Shown here: one piece after another, positions 17,969 to 28,102 of the stretch
Position numbering within the stretch: position 1 is the stretch's first letter
How the letters are laid out: each line of letters opens with the position of its first letter
Origin: a virus
Length of the DNA: 64,000 nt
Direction: 5' to 3' (one strand)
Virus record (IMG/VR): IMGVR_UViG_3300025674_000021
Location: 1 to 64,000 of that record
The notes under the pieces: generated by a model
Seen by the model: the letters and a program-made list of their open reading frames with translations, nothing else
What the model was told of the DNA's origin: nothing
The model's database searches: none
Position numbers and translations under genes: made by a program

Positions 17969-17971
17969 ATA
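17964..17971 (+). promoter_or_regulatory. T4-type late promoter TATAAATA
   Basis: A perfect TATAAATA, whose TAA at 17966-17968 is the stop codon of the giant gene. It lies 20 bases before the ATG of gp8. Confidence 0.75.
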
Positions 17972-17991
17972 TAAGAAAAAACGTTATATAG

Positions 17992-19566
17992 ATGTCCGCA
18001 CTTGTAACAGACCAGTTCCGAATTGAAAATTCCGCGAACTTTGTTGAGTCAGTAAATGACTCAGATAACTCCTACTATGTCTGGTTGGGACTACCAAATC
18101 CCAACCTTTATACTGGTTTTGCCAGGAATCTTAATTGGAAAGGTTCTGAAGGTGTAACTGTAGGCGTAGTACCTAACCCAGTTGATAACGGCAGTTATCT
18201 ATCCCAATACAAAGATTCCTTACTCTTTGGAAAGAGAATCACATCTTCTAATGTCAAGAGGATTGTGAAGAGAGTTGATTGGGTGAAGGGTAAGAAATAC
18301 GACATGTATCGTCACGATTATAGTGATGCTAACTTATCTACAGTTTCTAAAACTGCACGATTGTATAATTCAGAGTTCTATGTAATCAATAGTGACTTCA
18401 ACGTATACATTTGCATTTCGAATGGTTCTGGTGGAACATCAAATCAAGCAAATCAGTCCCAATACGAACCAACTTTCACAGATCTAGAACCATCAATTGC
18501 AGGAAATGGATCTGATGGTTATATTTGGAAGTATCTTTTCTCTATCTCACCATCAGATATTATTAAATTTGACTCTACTGAGTATATTACTCTTCCTGAT
18601 AATTGGTCAAATAGTACAAACAGCAGTATTGTATCTGTCAGAGAGAATGGAAACTCTGATGATAATCAGAATCAAATTAAAACGGTCTTTATTGATAATG
18701 ATGGGACCGGATATTCTTCTGGAGAAGTTGATATTCTAGGAGATGGTACGGGTGGTAGAGTATTCATTGAAGTAAATGCTTCTGGGGAAATTACCGATGC
18801 AACGGTTACTTCAGGTGGAAGTGGATATACTTATGGTATTGTTGATTTAGGACCACTTCAACCACAAGGATCAATTTCAGATCCAGCAAAGTTAATTCCA
18901 ATCATCCCACCATCTAAGGGACACGGTTACGATATTTACAAGGAACTGGGTGCTGATAAGGTTCTAGTTTATGCTAGATTTGATAATACTACTAGAGATT
19001 TCCCAACAAATACATCATTCTGTCAGATTGGTCTAATTAAAAATCCATCTAGCGTAGGTTCTGGACAAACTTTCTATGATGGAGAGTTTTCAAACCTTGG
19101 AGCAGTGATGTTCGACCAAGTTAATGAGTTTATTCCACAGGTAGGAGAAAAAATTACTCAAACTGTAAATGCAATAGATACCGCTAAAGGTTATGTTGCT
19201 TCTTATGATGCTGATACTAAAGTATTGAAATATTTTAAAGATAGATCTCTATTTAATTCAACCACTCAAGATGAAACTGATTATATCGGAGTTTCATTAG
19301 GTGCTAAGGCAAACGTAGAATTTGTAAATTCAGGTCAGAATATTATTGGTTCGGACAGCGGATTCTCAGGATCTGTTGCTAATTTTACAGGAATTACTAC
19401 ATCAGTAAACAATTCAATTATTAATCTTGGGATCTCTTTTAATAATGGACTCGCAACTTCTGAGATAAATAAAAAGACAGGAGATATTCTCTACGTTGAT
19501 AATAGACCTCTTGTCTTTAGGAATGATAGGCAAAAAGAAGACATCAAAATTATTCTCGAATTTTAA
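17992..19566 (+). CDS. gp8: baseplate wedge subunit gp8, with extra repeat domain
   Basis: 524 residues against 334 in T4. The core shows gp8 features: an N-terminal region with YYVWLGLPNPN, then VNSEFY/VINSDFNVYICISN and DGYIWKYLFSISPSD. An inserted segment, residues about 230-290, carries two GTGY/GSGY beta repeats like those in the neighbouring giant protein and in gp14. gp8 dimers sit in each wedge next to gp7 and gp10. It has its own late promoter. Confidence 0.88.
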   Translation: MSALVTDQFRIENSANFVESVNDSDNSYYVWLGLPNPNLYTGFARNLNWKGSEGVTVGVVPNPVDNGSYLSQYKDSLLFGKRITSSNVKRIVKRVDWVKGKKYDMYRHDYSDANLSTVSKTARLYNSEFYVINSDFNVYICISNGSGGTSNQANQSQYEPTFTDLEPSIAGNGSDGYIWKYLFSISPSDIIKFDSTEYITLPDNWSNSTNSSIVSVRENGNSDDNQNQIKTVFIDNDGTGYSSGEVDILGDGTGGRVFIEVNASGEITDATVTSGGSGYTYGIVDLGPLQPQGSISDPAKLIPIIPPSKGHGYDIYKELGADKVLVYARFDNTTRDFPTNTSFCQIGLIKNPSSVGSGQTFYDGEFSNLGAVMFDQVNEFIPQVGEKITQTVNAIDTAKGYVASYDADTKVLKYFKDRSLFNSTTQDETDYIGVSLGAKANVEFVNSGQNIIGSDSGFSGSVANFTGITTSVNNSIINLGISFNNGLATSEINKKTGDILYVDNRPLVFRNDRQKEDIKIILEF

Positions 19567-19569
19567 GAA

Positions 19570-22500
19570 ATGGCACAAAAAACAGATTTAAACGTAAATC
19601 CATATTTTGACGATTTTGATGCGGACAAGAATTTTTACAAAGTTCTATTCAAGCCTGGAACTCCAGTTCAGTCAAGAGAATTAAATAATATTCAGTCGAT
19701 TCTACAAAATCAGATTGAGTCATTTGGAAGTCATATCTTCAAGGAAGGATCGTTAGTAATTCCTGGCGCTATTTCATATGATCCTCAGTATTATGCAGTT
19801 AAACTGAATCAAAACTTTTCAAATATTGATATCCAAGCATATATTAGACAATATCTTGGAAAAACTATCGAAGGTCAAAATTCTGGAGTCACTGCATCAG
19901 TTCAGAGAATAGAAATTCCTGATGCTATCAATAATCTTGACTCTATTACATTATATGTCAAGTATCTTGCAGCAGATAATAATAACGAAATCTCTCCATT
20001 CAGTGATGGGGAGATATTGACTTGTGACGAAAGTGTTATTTACGGCAATAATACAGTAATTAATGCTGGAGCAGGTTTTGCATCCCTCATTTCTTTAGAT
20101 GCTACCTCGACAGGATCTGCAGTTTCTGTTACTGAAGGAATTTACTTTGTTAGAGGAACTTTTGCTAAGATCTTCAAAGAAACAATTATCCTAGATTATT
20201 ACACAAATACTCCAACCTACAGAGTAGGTATTAAAGTATCGGAAGAGATTATCAGTGCAAAAGATGATCCTTCCCTGTATGATAACGCAAAAGGATTCAA
20301 TAACTATTCTGCACCTGGTTCGGATAGATTTAAATTAAATCTCTCTCTTACCAAAAAATCAATTGATAGTGTCGATACTGATACTGATTTTATTGAGATT
20401 CTGAGAATCGTAGACGGAGAAATTAAGAAAGTATCCGTACAATCTCAATACAATCTAATCAGAGATTATCTTGCACAGAGAACATATGATGAATCAGGAA
20501 ACTATGCAGTTACTCCTTTCGGAATTTCTGTTCATGAAACCTTAAATAATAATCGTGGAAATGATGGACTGTTCTTTGAAGGTGAATCCACAGATCAAGG
20601 TAATATACCTACAGATGACTTAATGTCAATTAAGTTGTCCCCAGGTAAAGTATATGTTAGAGGTTATGATGTTGAAAGAACAGTAACTTCTATTATTGAT
20701 GTTAACAAACCAAGGCAAACTGTAGAGAATCCAGAACAAACTGTAAATTTGCAGTTAGGAAATCTACTTAGAGTAAATAATGTTCTTGGAACACCAAAAC
20801 AGAATGCTCCTATTGAACTGCACTCCGTAAGAAGAACTTCTGGAACAAACATTCCTGCACCATCAACGTATATTGGTCAAGCAAGAGTATATAATTTCTC
20901 TCTAACTGATGCCGCTTATACTAATGCAGCAACTTCCTGGGATTGCTACCTATATGATCTCCAGTTATTCACAACAATTCAAACTACATCTGACTTTGCT
21001 GCAGGAACTGTTCATGAAGGTTCTAGAGTTAGAGGAGAGAGCAGTGGTGCTCTTGGATTTGCCGCAGCAGCTACAGCAAATTCTACGCTTACAGTAACTC
21101 AGGTATCTGGAACCTTTGTTAAGGGAGAAAAAGTTATTATTGATGAAAATGAAAATATCAAGAGATCTACTGCCTCAGTAACTGCTTGGGGTATTGATGA
21201 TGTAAAGCAATTTTACATGAGCAGTACTGTAAGTGGATTTAATTCTAATTTCCTTGCAGATACTATTTTAGAAAGAAGATTACCTGTAGGATTCAATGCA
21301 TCCGATAGTTTGTTTATTGACGGTGCAGGAAACGCAACTTGCCCAGGTAAGTTCTTCAATGGTAAAGTTAAAGTAGGAGACATTGTAAGATATACTGTTC
21401 CTACCGAAACTGATGAAATTTTTAACGTAGTTGGATCAATATCACCAACTGGTAATAGTATTGGTTTAAATGCTGTACAAGCAGTTGCTGGAGTATGTCA
21501 AGGTGCTGTTCAAGCAAGTGTTACTGCATCATCTTTCTCAATCGGAAAAGCAGAAATTAAGAACAGCGATATTGATGGTCTGTATGTAACCCTTAATCAA
21601 GATAATGTTGCAACTTTAGATCTAAACAATTCTGATTTAATCTTTACAAAACAAAGAGTTCTACAAAAAGCGACAGGTGGTAGTGGTCAGATTACTCTTA
21701 ATGTATCTGAATTTGATGTCCCAATCGGATCTAATTTCTTAGCATTTGACCAAGAGAGATATTTTATTCAATATGATGATGGATCTATTGAAACTTTAAG
21801 TTCTGAAAAATTTACTTACGGTAGTGGAACAGTAACTATTAGAGGTTTAGAAGTCGGAAAAACCACTAATATGATTGTTGCTACGTTTGAAAAACCAACA
21901 ATCTCTAGTAAAGTTAAAGTAAATAAAAAATCTGAAATTTTAGAAATTACACTTTCTAAAAATCAAGAATCAGGTTCTACAGAAGGATCTACAGTTAATG
22001 ATGGTTTGACATATAATGCTTACTATGGATTAAGAGTTCAAGATAGAGAGATCTCTCTGAACTACCCAGATGTAAACTCTGTTCTTGCTGTCTATGAATC
22101 CCTGAATTCTGATGCTCCAATTTTAGACAAATTGACATTCAGTAGCATTTTTGCAATTGGAGATAATGCTATTGTTGGTGAAAATATCTTAGGTCCAGAA
22201 TCAAAAACTCTTGCAAGAGTAGTAAGAAGATCAGTTAACAGTGTTGATATTGTATATCTAAATGATAATAGATTCTTGAAGAATGAGTTAGTAACATTCA
22301 AGGAATCCAATATTCAAGCAGAGATTGATGTCAATACTCCAGGAAAATATTTAAACATCTCCAATAAATTTAGATTAGATTCTTCTCAGAGAGAACAGTT
22401 CTACGATTATTCTAGAATCGTAAGAAAAACTGGAGAAAATTCTCCAGCAAAACGTTTAATGGTTATATTTGACCACTTTGTTGTAGATGATGAGGATGAA

Positions 22501-25500
22501 GGTGATCTCTTCACAGTCATGAGCTATGATGAGAGAGATTATAAAACTAGAGTTCCTCTTATTGGACCAGAAAAATTAAGAGCAAGTGATACTCTAGATT
22601 TTAGACCTCGTGTTCCTGTGTTTACCGGAACTACTTCATCTCCATTCTTCTTTGGTTCTAGAGATTTTACAAATTCAGTTCCAGTCAATGTTGCTCCAGA
22701 AGAAACAATTCAAGTTTCTTACACATATTATATTGGAAGACAAGACAAACTTTATATCAGTAAAGATGGTGAGTTTGTATACCTTCAAGGGAATGATTCA
22801 CCAGATCCATCTGCACCAGTAAAAGATGGTGACATGATGGAGTTGGCAACCTTTACTCTTCCACCATATCTCTATGATATGGATCAGGTTGAAGTATCTC
22901 TTCGTGAAAATAGAAGATATACGATGAGAGATATTGGTGCGATTGAAAGTAGAGTTACTAATCTTGAGAATGTAACATCACTATCTCTACTAGAACTGAG
23001 TACACAAACATTAGAAGTTCAGGACTCTGAAGGTTTCAATAGATTTAAATCTGGTTTCTTTGTAGATGATTTTAGATCTCTTGATAGATCTAATCTTGGA
23101 TATACTTTAGCAGAAATTGATGATACTGATACTGATGCTGGTCTTGTTCCAACAATATCAAGAAATAGCATTCCAAACTATCTTGCTCCTTCAGAGAGCA
23201 TTATTGATGAACAGCTTGACCTCTCTGTTGACTACGACCTGTTTGATCCAGGAGTAGTTAAGAGAAATGAAACTGTTATGCTCAAATACACTAGCAAAAA
23301 GTGGATTGAGCAACCTCTAGCAACCCGTGTAGAAAATGTAAACCCATTCCATGTTGTAGTATACCGTGGAACAATTGAATTAAGTCCCTCTAGAGATACT
23401 TGGACTAGAACAGTAGAACTACCAGATATCGTTAATAACGAAAGTCAAAGATTTACTGTTACTGAAAATAGAACAAGAAGAGGACCAGATATTACAACAA
23501 GAGTTCCGAACCCTAGAAGAAGAGGAGATACCGAAGTTACAGGACGTAGAGTTACAAGAAGTTCTGCAATCACTAATAGACAGAGTAATAGTATTACTCT
23601 TAGATCTAGAGTCCTAGTTGATACTCAGTCAGAAAGATTCATGAGATCCAGAAACACTGGATTTACTGTTTCTAACCTGAAACCATACACCAGATACTAT
23701 CAGTTCTTAGATGGAAATTCTCAGGTAGATTTTATTCCAAAACTTTTGGAAATTTCTCCAAACTCTTCCTTAACTAATTTTGGTTCTACTTCATCTTTCA
23801 ATCCAGGTGAAACTGTAAAAGGATACTTCAATGGAAGAAATATTCTTGAATTTAGAGTTGCAGCATCAAATCATAAAACTGGAAGATATGATAGTCCAAG
23901 TACTACCTTTGGAGTAAATCCTTATGAAAAAGGAGGAACTATTTCTTCTAACTATAGTAATACCTCTAAAGTACTGAATGTCGATATCAATTCCTTATGC
24001 AGAGAAGCACAAGGAAAATATCGTGGTTATGTCGAAAAAGGTATGAAACTGGTTGGTCAGACCAGCGGTGCAGTAGCATATTTGAAGGATAAGCGTCTCA
24101 TTACGGACAATTTTGGTGATCTATTTGGATCATTCTTCCTGAAAAATCCACTTAGAAATCCAGCACCTAGTGTAAGGATCAATACTGGAACAAAGAGCTA
24201 CATCTTAAGTTCTAGTAAAACTAACGCAGAAGCAACTCCAGGAAGCACTACAATTTCAACTGCAGAGACAAATTACACTGCTGAAGGAACAATTCAAAGG
24301 TTCCAGACAACCATTACCAATATAACAACTACAGTTAGAACAAGAACTAATACTAGAACTGTTCAGAGAAGAGTTACTGAGTTCTATGACCCACTTGCAC
24401 AATCTTTCAGTGTTGGTGGAAGTGGAACTGCAAATGATGATGAGCAGGGTGCATTCCTTAGCGGTGTCGATGTTTATTTCTCCACTAAGGATAGCGGAAC
24501 TAACCCTGTAACAGTTCAGGTCAGAACAGTTGAACTTGGAACACCAACCAGAGAAGTTCTTGGTATTCCTGTTGTTCTGAGACCAGATCAGGTCAATACT
24601 TCAGAAACAGGCACTGTTCCAACTCACGTTGATTTCCCATATCCAATTTATCTTGCTCCAGGTCAAGAATATGCAATCGTTCTCGTAGCACCAGAAACTA
24701 CTGGTTACGAAGTATTCATTGCAGAAATGGGTGAAAAGACATTGCAAACAGGCAATCTTCCAGATTCTGAATCTGTACTTTACACTCAACAGTTTGCACT
24801 TGGTAGTTTGTTCAAATCCCAAAACGGATCTATTTGGACAGCAAATCAGTATCAGGATATGAAGTTCACACTATATCGTTGTGAATTCACTCCAAATACA
24901 CCTGCTACTGCATGGTTCTACAATCCAACTCTAGATGCAAGTAATGGTTATATTCCAAATCTTGCAGAAAATCCAATTACGGTTATTCCTAGAAGATTAA
25001 AAGTTGGTATCACTCCTACTAACAATCCTGCAACTATTGCTGCACTATCTGTCGGAAGACAAGTTAGTGACAGTGTAAAAACATATGTTTCTGGAAATAT
25101 CATTCAAACTGGTGGACCAGTCGGTAGCGTTAGTGTAGTAACTGATTTTGCTGGAACTGGATATCCATCTTCAGCAGACATTCCAACCTACAATATTGTT
25201 GGTGAAGGATCTGGTCTTACAGTTGACATAACAGTTAATGCTGAGGGTCAAATAACATCTGCTGTCGTTAACAATGAAGGTAATGGTTATGAGAACGGAA
25301 ATATTGTTGGTATCGTAACTGCTGCACTTAACCCAACTACTGGTTTTGGTGCTCAGCTTAGAGTTGATGGTGTAACTGATTTAGATACTCTCTTCCTTAC
25401 AGATGTTCAAGGAGATTCTTTCAATACAGACGGAACATCAGAATTAATCTACGTAGATAATGGTGCTAATGTTCTTCTCTCTGGAGTAGAAATTCTAACT

Positions 25501-26868
25501 TCTAGTACTATTTCTCCAATATTTGATGGATCACATATGTTTGTACAACATTTCAATCACGGAATGTATTCAAACAATAATAGAGTTGAAGTATCTGGTG
25601 TTCTTCCAACAGCAGTTCCAACAACTCTTGATGGATCTATTTCTAACAATGCATCGGTAATTCCTGTTGCAAGCACAGAGGGATTCGATACCTTTGAAGG
25701 AGTTGCAGTCGGCAACGCAAATCCAGGTTATGCTTTAATTGAGAATGAGTTAATTAAGTACGAATCTATTGGAGTAGGAGCATTAGAGACAGTATCAAGA
25801 TCTCAAGATCAAACTATTGCACTTCCTTATGATAGTGGAACATCCATTGTTAAGTATGAAACTCAGGGAGTATCTCTTAGAAGAATCAATACGGTACATG
25901 ATATTAGTGATACACGTCTATCTATTGACTCGTATTTCTTAGAAATTGATCGTTCTGCTAATGGTGTTGATAGAAGTTCTGATAATAATGTATTGAATTA
26001 TCCAGCATTGTCTTTCTCTGGTCTACTTAATTGTGGAGGTCCTGACGTAAGAGCGTCAGAAAATATACAGTTTGATACTATCATTCCATTCTATAATATT
26101 GAGAATCCAACTGGTGCTACCAATGTAACTGGTAAAATCAGAACCGTTAGCGGAACTAGCGTTAGTGGTACGGAGATATCATTCCGAGATAATGGATATG
26201 AGGATATTCAACTTAATACTATAAACAGATTAGGATCTTCTAGAATCATTTGCTCCAGAGTAAATGAGCAGTTCTTCCTAACTGATTTACCAAGAAATAA
26301 ATCATTTACGACAGCTCTGGCACTGTCTACAACTGATAAGTATCTAAGTCCTCAAATCTTCCTTGATCTATCCTTTACTGAACTTCAAACTTACAGAATC
26401 AATCGTCCAGTAACGAATTACATTACAGATTCTCTAACGAATACTGTTGATGATGATCCACATACATCAATTTACGTTACTAACACGGTCAATCTAGCAC
26501 AACCAGCAACATCACTGAAAGTAATTCTATCTGCAAATAGACCTTCTGCAGCGGACTTTAGAGTTCTTTACAGCGTAAGTGCATCAGCAACTGATGTTCT
26601 TGACTCTTATGTTCTGTTCCCAGGTTTTGAGAACTTAACTGCAGATACTGATGGTGATGGTTATCTAGACGTTATTGATCCATCTCAAAATAATGGAAAA
26701 CCAGATAAAGATATCCCTGCAAGCAGGGATGGTGAATACCTTGAATATGAATTCTCAGTCGGAGGACTTCCAGAGTTCTCTACATACAGAATCAAGGTAG
26801 TCATGTCATCTACAAATCAGGCAACTCCACCACAATTCAGAGATCTTAGAACACTAGCGGTAAGATGA
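19570..26868 (+). CDS. large virion structural protein, DUF4815-type N-terminus
   Basis: 2432 residues. The N-terminus (VNPYFDDFDADKNFYKVLF, then PVQSRELNNIQSILQNQI) matches the DUF4815 family of cyanophage structural proteins. The position after gp8 is where T4 carries gp9-gp12, so a role in the outer baseplate or fibre attachment is likely. Later parts include Arg/Thr-rich coiled stretches (near 1270-1370), GTGY/GNGY repeats (1862, 1904) and a segment near 2040-2110 (ALIENELIKYE...VSRSQD...VSLRRINTVHD) that echoes the giant protein. It overlaps the next gene by four bases. Confidence 0.8.
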   Translation: MAQKTDLNVNPYFDDFDADKNFYKVLFKPGTPVQSRELNNIQSILQNQIESFGSHIFKEGSLVIPGAISYDPQYYAVKLNQNFSNIDIQAYIRQYLGKTIEGQNSGVTASVQRIEIPDAINNLDSITLYVKYLAADNNNEISPFSDGEILTCDESVIYGNNTVINAGAGFASLISLDATSTGSAVSVTEGIYFVRGTFAKIFKETIILDYYTNTPTYRVGIKVSEEIISAKDDPSLYDNAKGFNNYSAPGSDRFKLNLSLTKKSIDSVDTDTDFIEILRIVDGEIKKVSVQSQYNLIRDYLAQRTYDESGNYAVTPFGISVHETLNNNRGNDGLFFEGESTDQGNIPTDDLMSIKLSPGKVYVRGYDVERTVTSIIDVNKPRQTVENPEQTVNLQLGNLLRVNNVLGTPKQNAPIELHSVRRTSGTNIPAPSTYIGQARVYNFSLTDAAYTNAATSWDCYLYDLQLFTTIQTTSDFAAGTVHEGSRVRGESSGALGFAAAATANSTLTVTQVSGTFVKGEKVIIDENENIKRSTASVTAWGIDDVKQFYMSSTVSGFNSNFLADTILERRLPVGFNASDSLFIDGAGNATCPGKFFNGKVKVGDIVRYTVPTETDEIFNVVGSISPTGNSIGLNAVQAVAGVCQGAVQASVTASSFSIGKAEIKNSDIDGLYVTLNQDNVATLDLNNSDLIFTKQRVLQKATGGSGQITLNVSEFDVPIGSNFLAFDQERYFIQYDDGSIETLSSEKFTYGSGTVTIRGLEVGKTTNMIVATFEKPTISSKVKVNKKSEILEITLSKNQESGSTEGSTVNDGLTYNAYYGLRVQDREISLNYPDVNSVLAVYESLNSDAPILDKLTFSSIFAIGDNAIVGENILGPESKTLARVVRRSVNSVDIVYLNDNRFLKNELVTFKESNIQAEIDVNTPGKYLNISNKFRLDSSQREQFYDYSRIVRKTGENSPAKRLMVIFDHFVVDDEDEGDLFTVMSYDERDYKTRVPLIGPEKLRASDTLDFRPRVPVFTGTTSSPFFFGSRDFTNSVPVNVAPEETIQVSYTYYIGRQDKLYISKDGEFVYLQGNDSPDPSAPVKDGDMMELATFTLPPYLYDMDQVEVSLRENRRYTMRDIGAIESRVTNLENVTSLSLLELSTQTLEVQDSEGFNRFKSGFFVDDFRSLDRSNLGYTLAEIDDTDTDAGLVPTISRNSIPNYLAPSESIIDEQLDLSVDYDLFDPGVVKRNETVMLKYTSKKWIEQPLATRVENVNPFHVVVYRGTIELSPSRDTWTRTVELPDIVNNESQRFTVTENRTRRGPDITTRVPNPRRRGDTEVTGRRVTRSSAITNRQSNSITLRSRVLVDTQSERFMRSRNTGFTVSNLKPYTRYYQFLDGNSQVDFIPKLLEISPNSSLTNFGSTSSFNPGETVKGYFNGRNILEFRVAASNHKTGRYDSPSTTFGVNPYEKGGTISSNYSNTSKVLNVDINSLCREAQGKYRGYVEKGMKLVGQTSGAVAYLKDKRLITDNFGDLFGSFFLKNPLRNPAPSVRINTGTKSYILSSSKTNAEATPGSTTISTAETNYTAEGTIQRFQTTITNITTTVRTRTNTRTVQRRVTEFYDPLAQSFSVGGSGTANDDEQGAFLSGVDVYFSTKDSGTNPVTVQVRTVELGTPTREVLGIPVVLRPDQVNTSETGTVPTHVDFPYPIYLAPGQEYAIVLVAPETTGYEVFIAEMGEKTLQTGNLPDSESVLYTQQFALGSLFKSQNGSIWTANQYQDMKFTLYRCEFTPNTPATAWFYNPTLDASNGYIPNLAENPITVIPRRLKVGITPTNNPATIAALSVGRQVSDSVKTYVSGNIIQTGGPVGSVSVVTDFAGTGYPSSADIPTYNIVGEGSGLTVDITVNAEGQITSAVVNNEGNGYENGNIVGIVTAALNPTTGFGAQLRVDGVTDLDTLFLTDVQGDSFNTDGTSELIYVDNGANVLLSGVEILTSSTISPIFDGSHMFVQHFNHGMYSNNNRVEVSGVLPTAVPTTLDGSISNNASVIPVASTEGFDTFEGVAVGNANPGYALIENELIKYESIGVGALETVSRSQDQTIALPYDSGTSIVKYETQGVSLRRINTVHDISDTRLSIDSYFLEIDRSANGVDRSSDNNVLNYPALSFSGLLNCGGPDVRASENIQFDTIIPFYNIENPTGATNVTGKIRTVSGTSVSGTEISFRDNGYEDIQLNTINRLGSSRIICSRVNEQFFLTDLPRNKSFTTALALSTTDKYLSPQIFLDLSFTELQTYRINRPVTNYITDSLTNTVDDDPHTSIYVTNTVNLAQPATSLKVILSANRPSAADFRVLYSVSASATDVLDSYVLFPGFENLTADTDGDGYLDVIDPSQNNGKPDKDIPASRDGEYLEYEFSVGGLPEFSTYRIKVVMSSTNQATPPQFRDLRTLAVR

Positions 26869-27077
26869 TTAAAGTAGAGGGACATTCAAACTTATATCGT
26901 GATGAAGATTCTGGCGCTATTGTCAACACTGATAGTAGTGCCTATAATCAATATGTGAATAGTTTGAATAATAGGAGGAAACACAAAGAAGAAATTGCCG
27001 ATCTTAAGAATGAAATTAATGAAATCAAATCTCTACTAAAGGAGTTTCTAAATGGATCCCGACAGAATAACACTTGA
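26865..27077 (+). CDS. small coiled-coil protein
   Basis: 70 residues. The start (ATGA overlap) is coupled to the large structural gene. The N-terminal half reads VEGHSNLYRDEDSGAIVNTD, a pattern seen in T4-type phages next to neck genes. Residues 35-65 form a charged heptad-like helix (RRKHKEEIADLKNEINEIKSL). It could be a small virion or assembly factor, but its role is not known. Confidence 0.7.
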   Translation: MIKVEGHSNLYRDEDSGAIVNTDSSAYNQYVNSLNNRRKHKEEIADLKNEINEIKSLLKEFLNGSRQNNT

Positions 27078-27240
27078 TTCAATCGCTAAGAATTTTGAGT
27101 TTGAAAAAACTTCAAGACAGATCGATACTTTGGATGGGGAGGAATTAAAAAAAATAACTAAATATTTTTTTAAGATGTACTTGAAACAACAAGAAGTTGT
27201 TACAAACATGATGCGTGAAGATATTATGAGAGGTCTTTAA
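27052..27240 (+). CDS. hypothetical small helical protein
   Basis: 62 residues, overlapping the end of the previous gene by 26 bases in another frame. It is helical and charged, with SIAKNFEFEKTSRQIDTL, LKKITKYFFKMYLKQQEVV and a final MMREDIMRGL. A ribosome site (AAAGGAG) lies 8 bases before the ATG, inside the upstream gene. No function is recognised. Its place between baseplate and neck genes suggests a virion assembly role. Confidence 0.65.
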   Translation: MDPDRITLDSIAKNFEFEKTSRQIDTLDGEELKKITKYFFKMYLKQQEVVTNMMREDIMRGL

Positions 27241-27258
27241 TAGTAATACGGGGCATTC

Positions 27259-28098
27259 ATGGCAAAACCTACAAATAGACAAGAGTTAATAGATTATTGT
27301 TTGAGGCAACTGGGTGCTCCTGTCCTAGAAATCAATGTCGCAGAAGATCAAATAGATGACATTGTAGATGATTGTATTCAATATTTCCAGGAAAGGCACT
27401 TTGATGGTGTAACTCAAACCTTCCTGAAGTATCAGGTAACTCAAGAAGATATCGACAGAGGCAAAGCAAGTAAAGGAACTGGACCTGGAGTAGAGTCCAC
27501 TTCCGTAACTGCTAATGTCGGAACTGCAACTACTTTTACATACACTGAAACAGCGAATTATCTGCCGATCCCAGATCATATTATTGGTGTAAATCAGATT
27601 ATGCAATTTGAAGGATCTAGCAGCCTTTCTGCTGGAATGTTCAATATTAAGTATCAACTATTTTTGAATGACGTTTATTATTGGGGATCTACAGAACTTT
27701 TAACCTATCAAATGGTTAGAACATATCTTGCAGATATTGACTTTTTACTATCAACAAAGAAAAATATTAGATTTAATAAGAGATCAAATAGATTATATCT
27801 TGATATCGATTGGGATACTCTAAAAGCAGGAGAGTTTCTTATCATTGACTGCTATAGAGCATTAGACCCATCAAAATATGAAGAAATTTGGAACGATTCT
27901 TTCCTTAAAAAGTATATCACAGCTTCAATTAAAAAGCAATGGGGTCAGAATCTAATTAAATTCCAAGGTGTCAAACTCCCAGGAGGTTTGGAGTTCAATG
28001 GAAGACAGTTATATGAAGACGGACTAAATGATATTAATGCTCTGATGGATAAGATGTCCAGCACATATGAGTTACCACCTTTAGACATGATCGGTTGA
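27259..28098 (+). CDS. gp13: neck protein gp13
   Basis: 279 residues (T4 gp13: 309). The N-terminus NRQELIDYCLRQLGAPVLEINV followed by DQIDDIVDDCIQYFQERHFDG is the hallmark of T4-like gp13, the head completion protein that seals the portal with gp14 after packaging. The C-terminal part carries the WNDSFLKKYITASIKKQWGQN segment typical of the family. It heads the neck-packaging block. Confidence 0.93.
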   Translation: MAKPTNRQELIDYCLRQLGAPVLEINVAEDQIDDIVDDCIQYFQERHFDGVTQTFLKYQVTQEDIDRGKASKGTGPGVESTSVTANVGTATTFTYTETANYLPIPDHIIGVNQIMQFEGSSSLSAGMFNIKYQLFLNDVYYWGSTELLTYQMVRTYLADIDFLLSTKKNIRFNKRSNRLYLDIDWDTLKAGEFLIIDCYRALDPSKYEEIWNDSFLKKYITASIKKQWGQNLIKFQGVKLPGGLEFNGRQLYEDGLNDINALMDKMSSTYELPPLDMIG

Positions 28099-28102
28099 TA
28101 TT

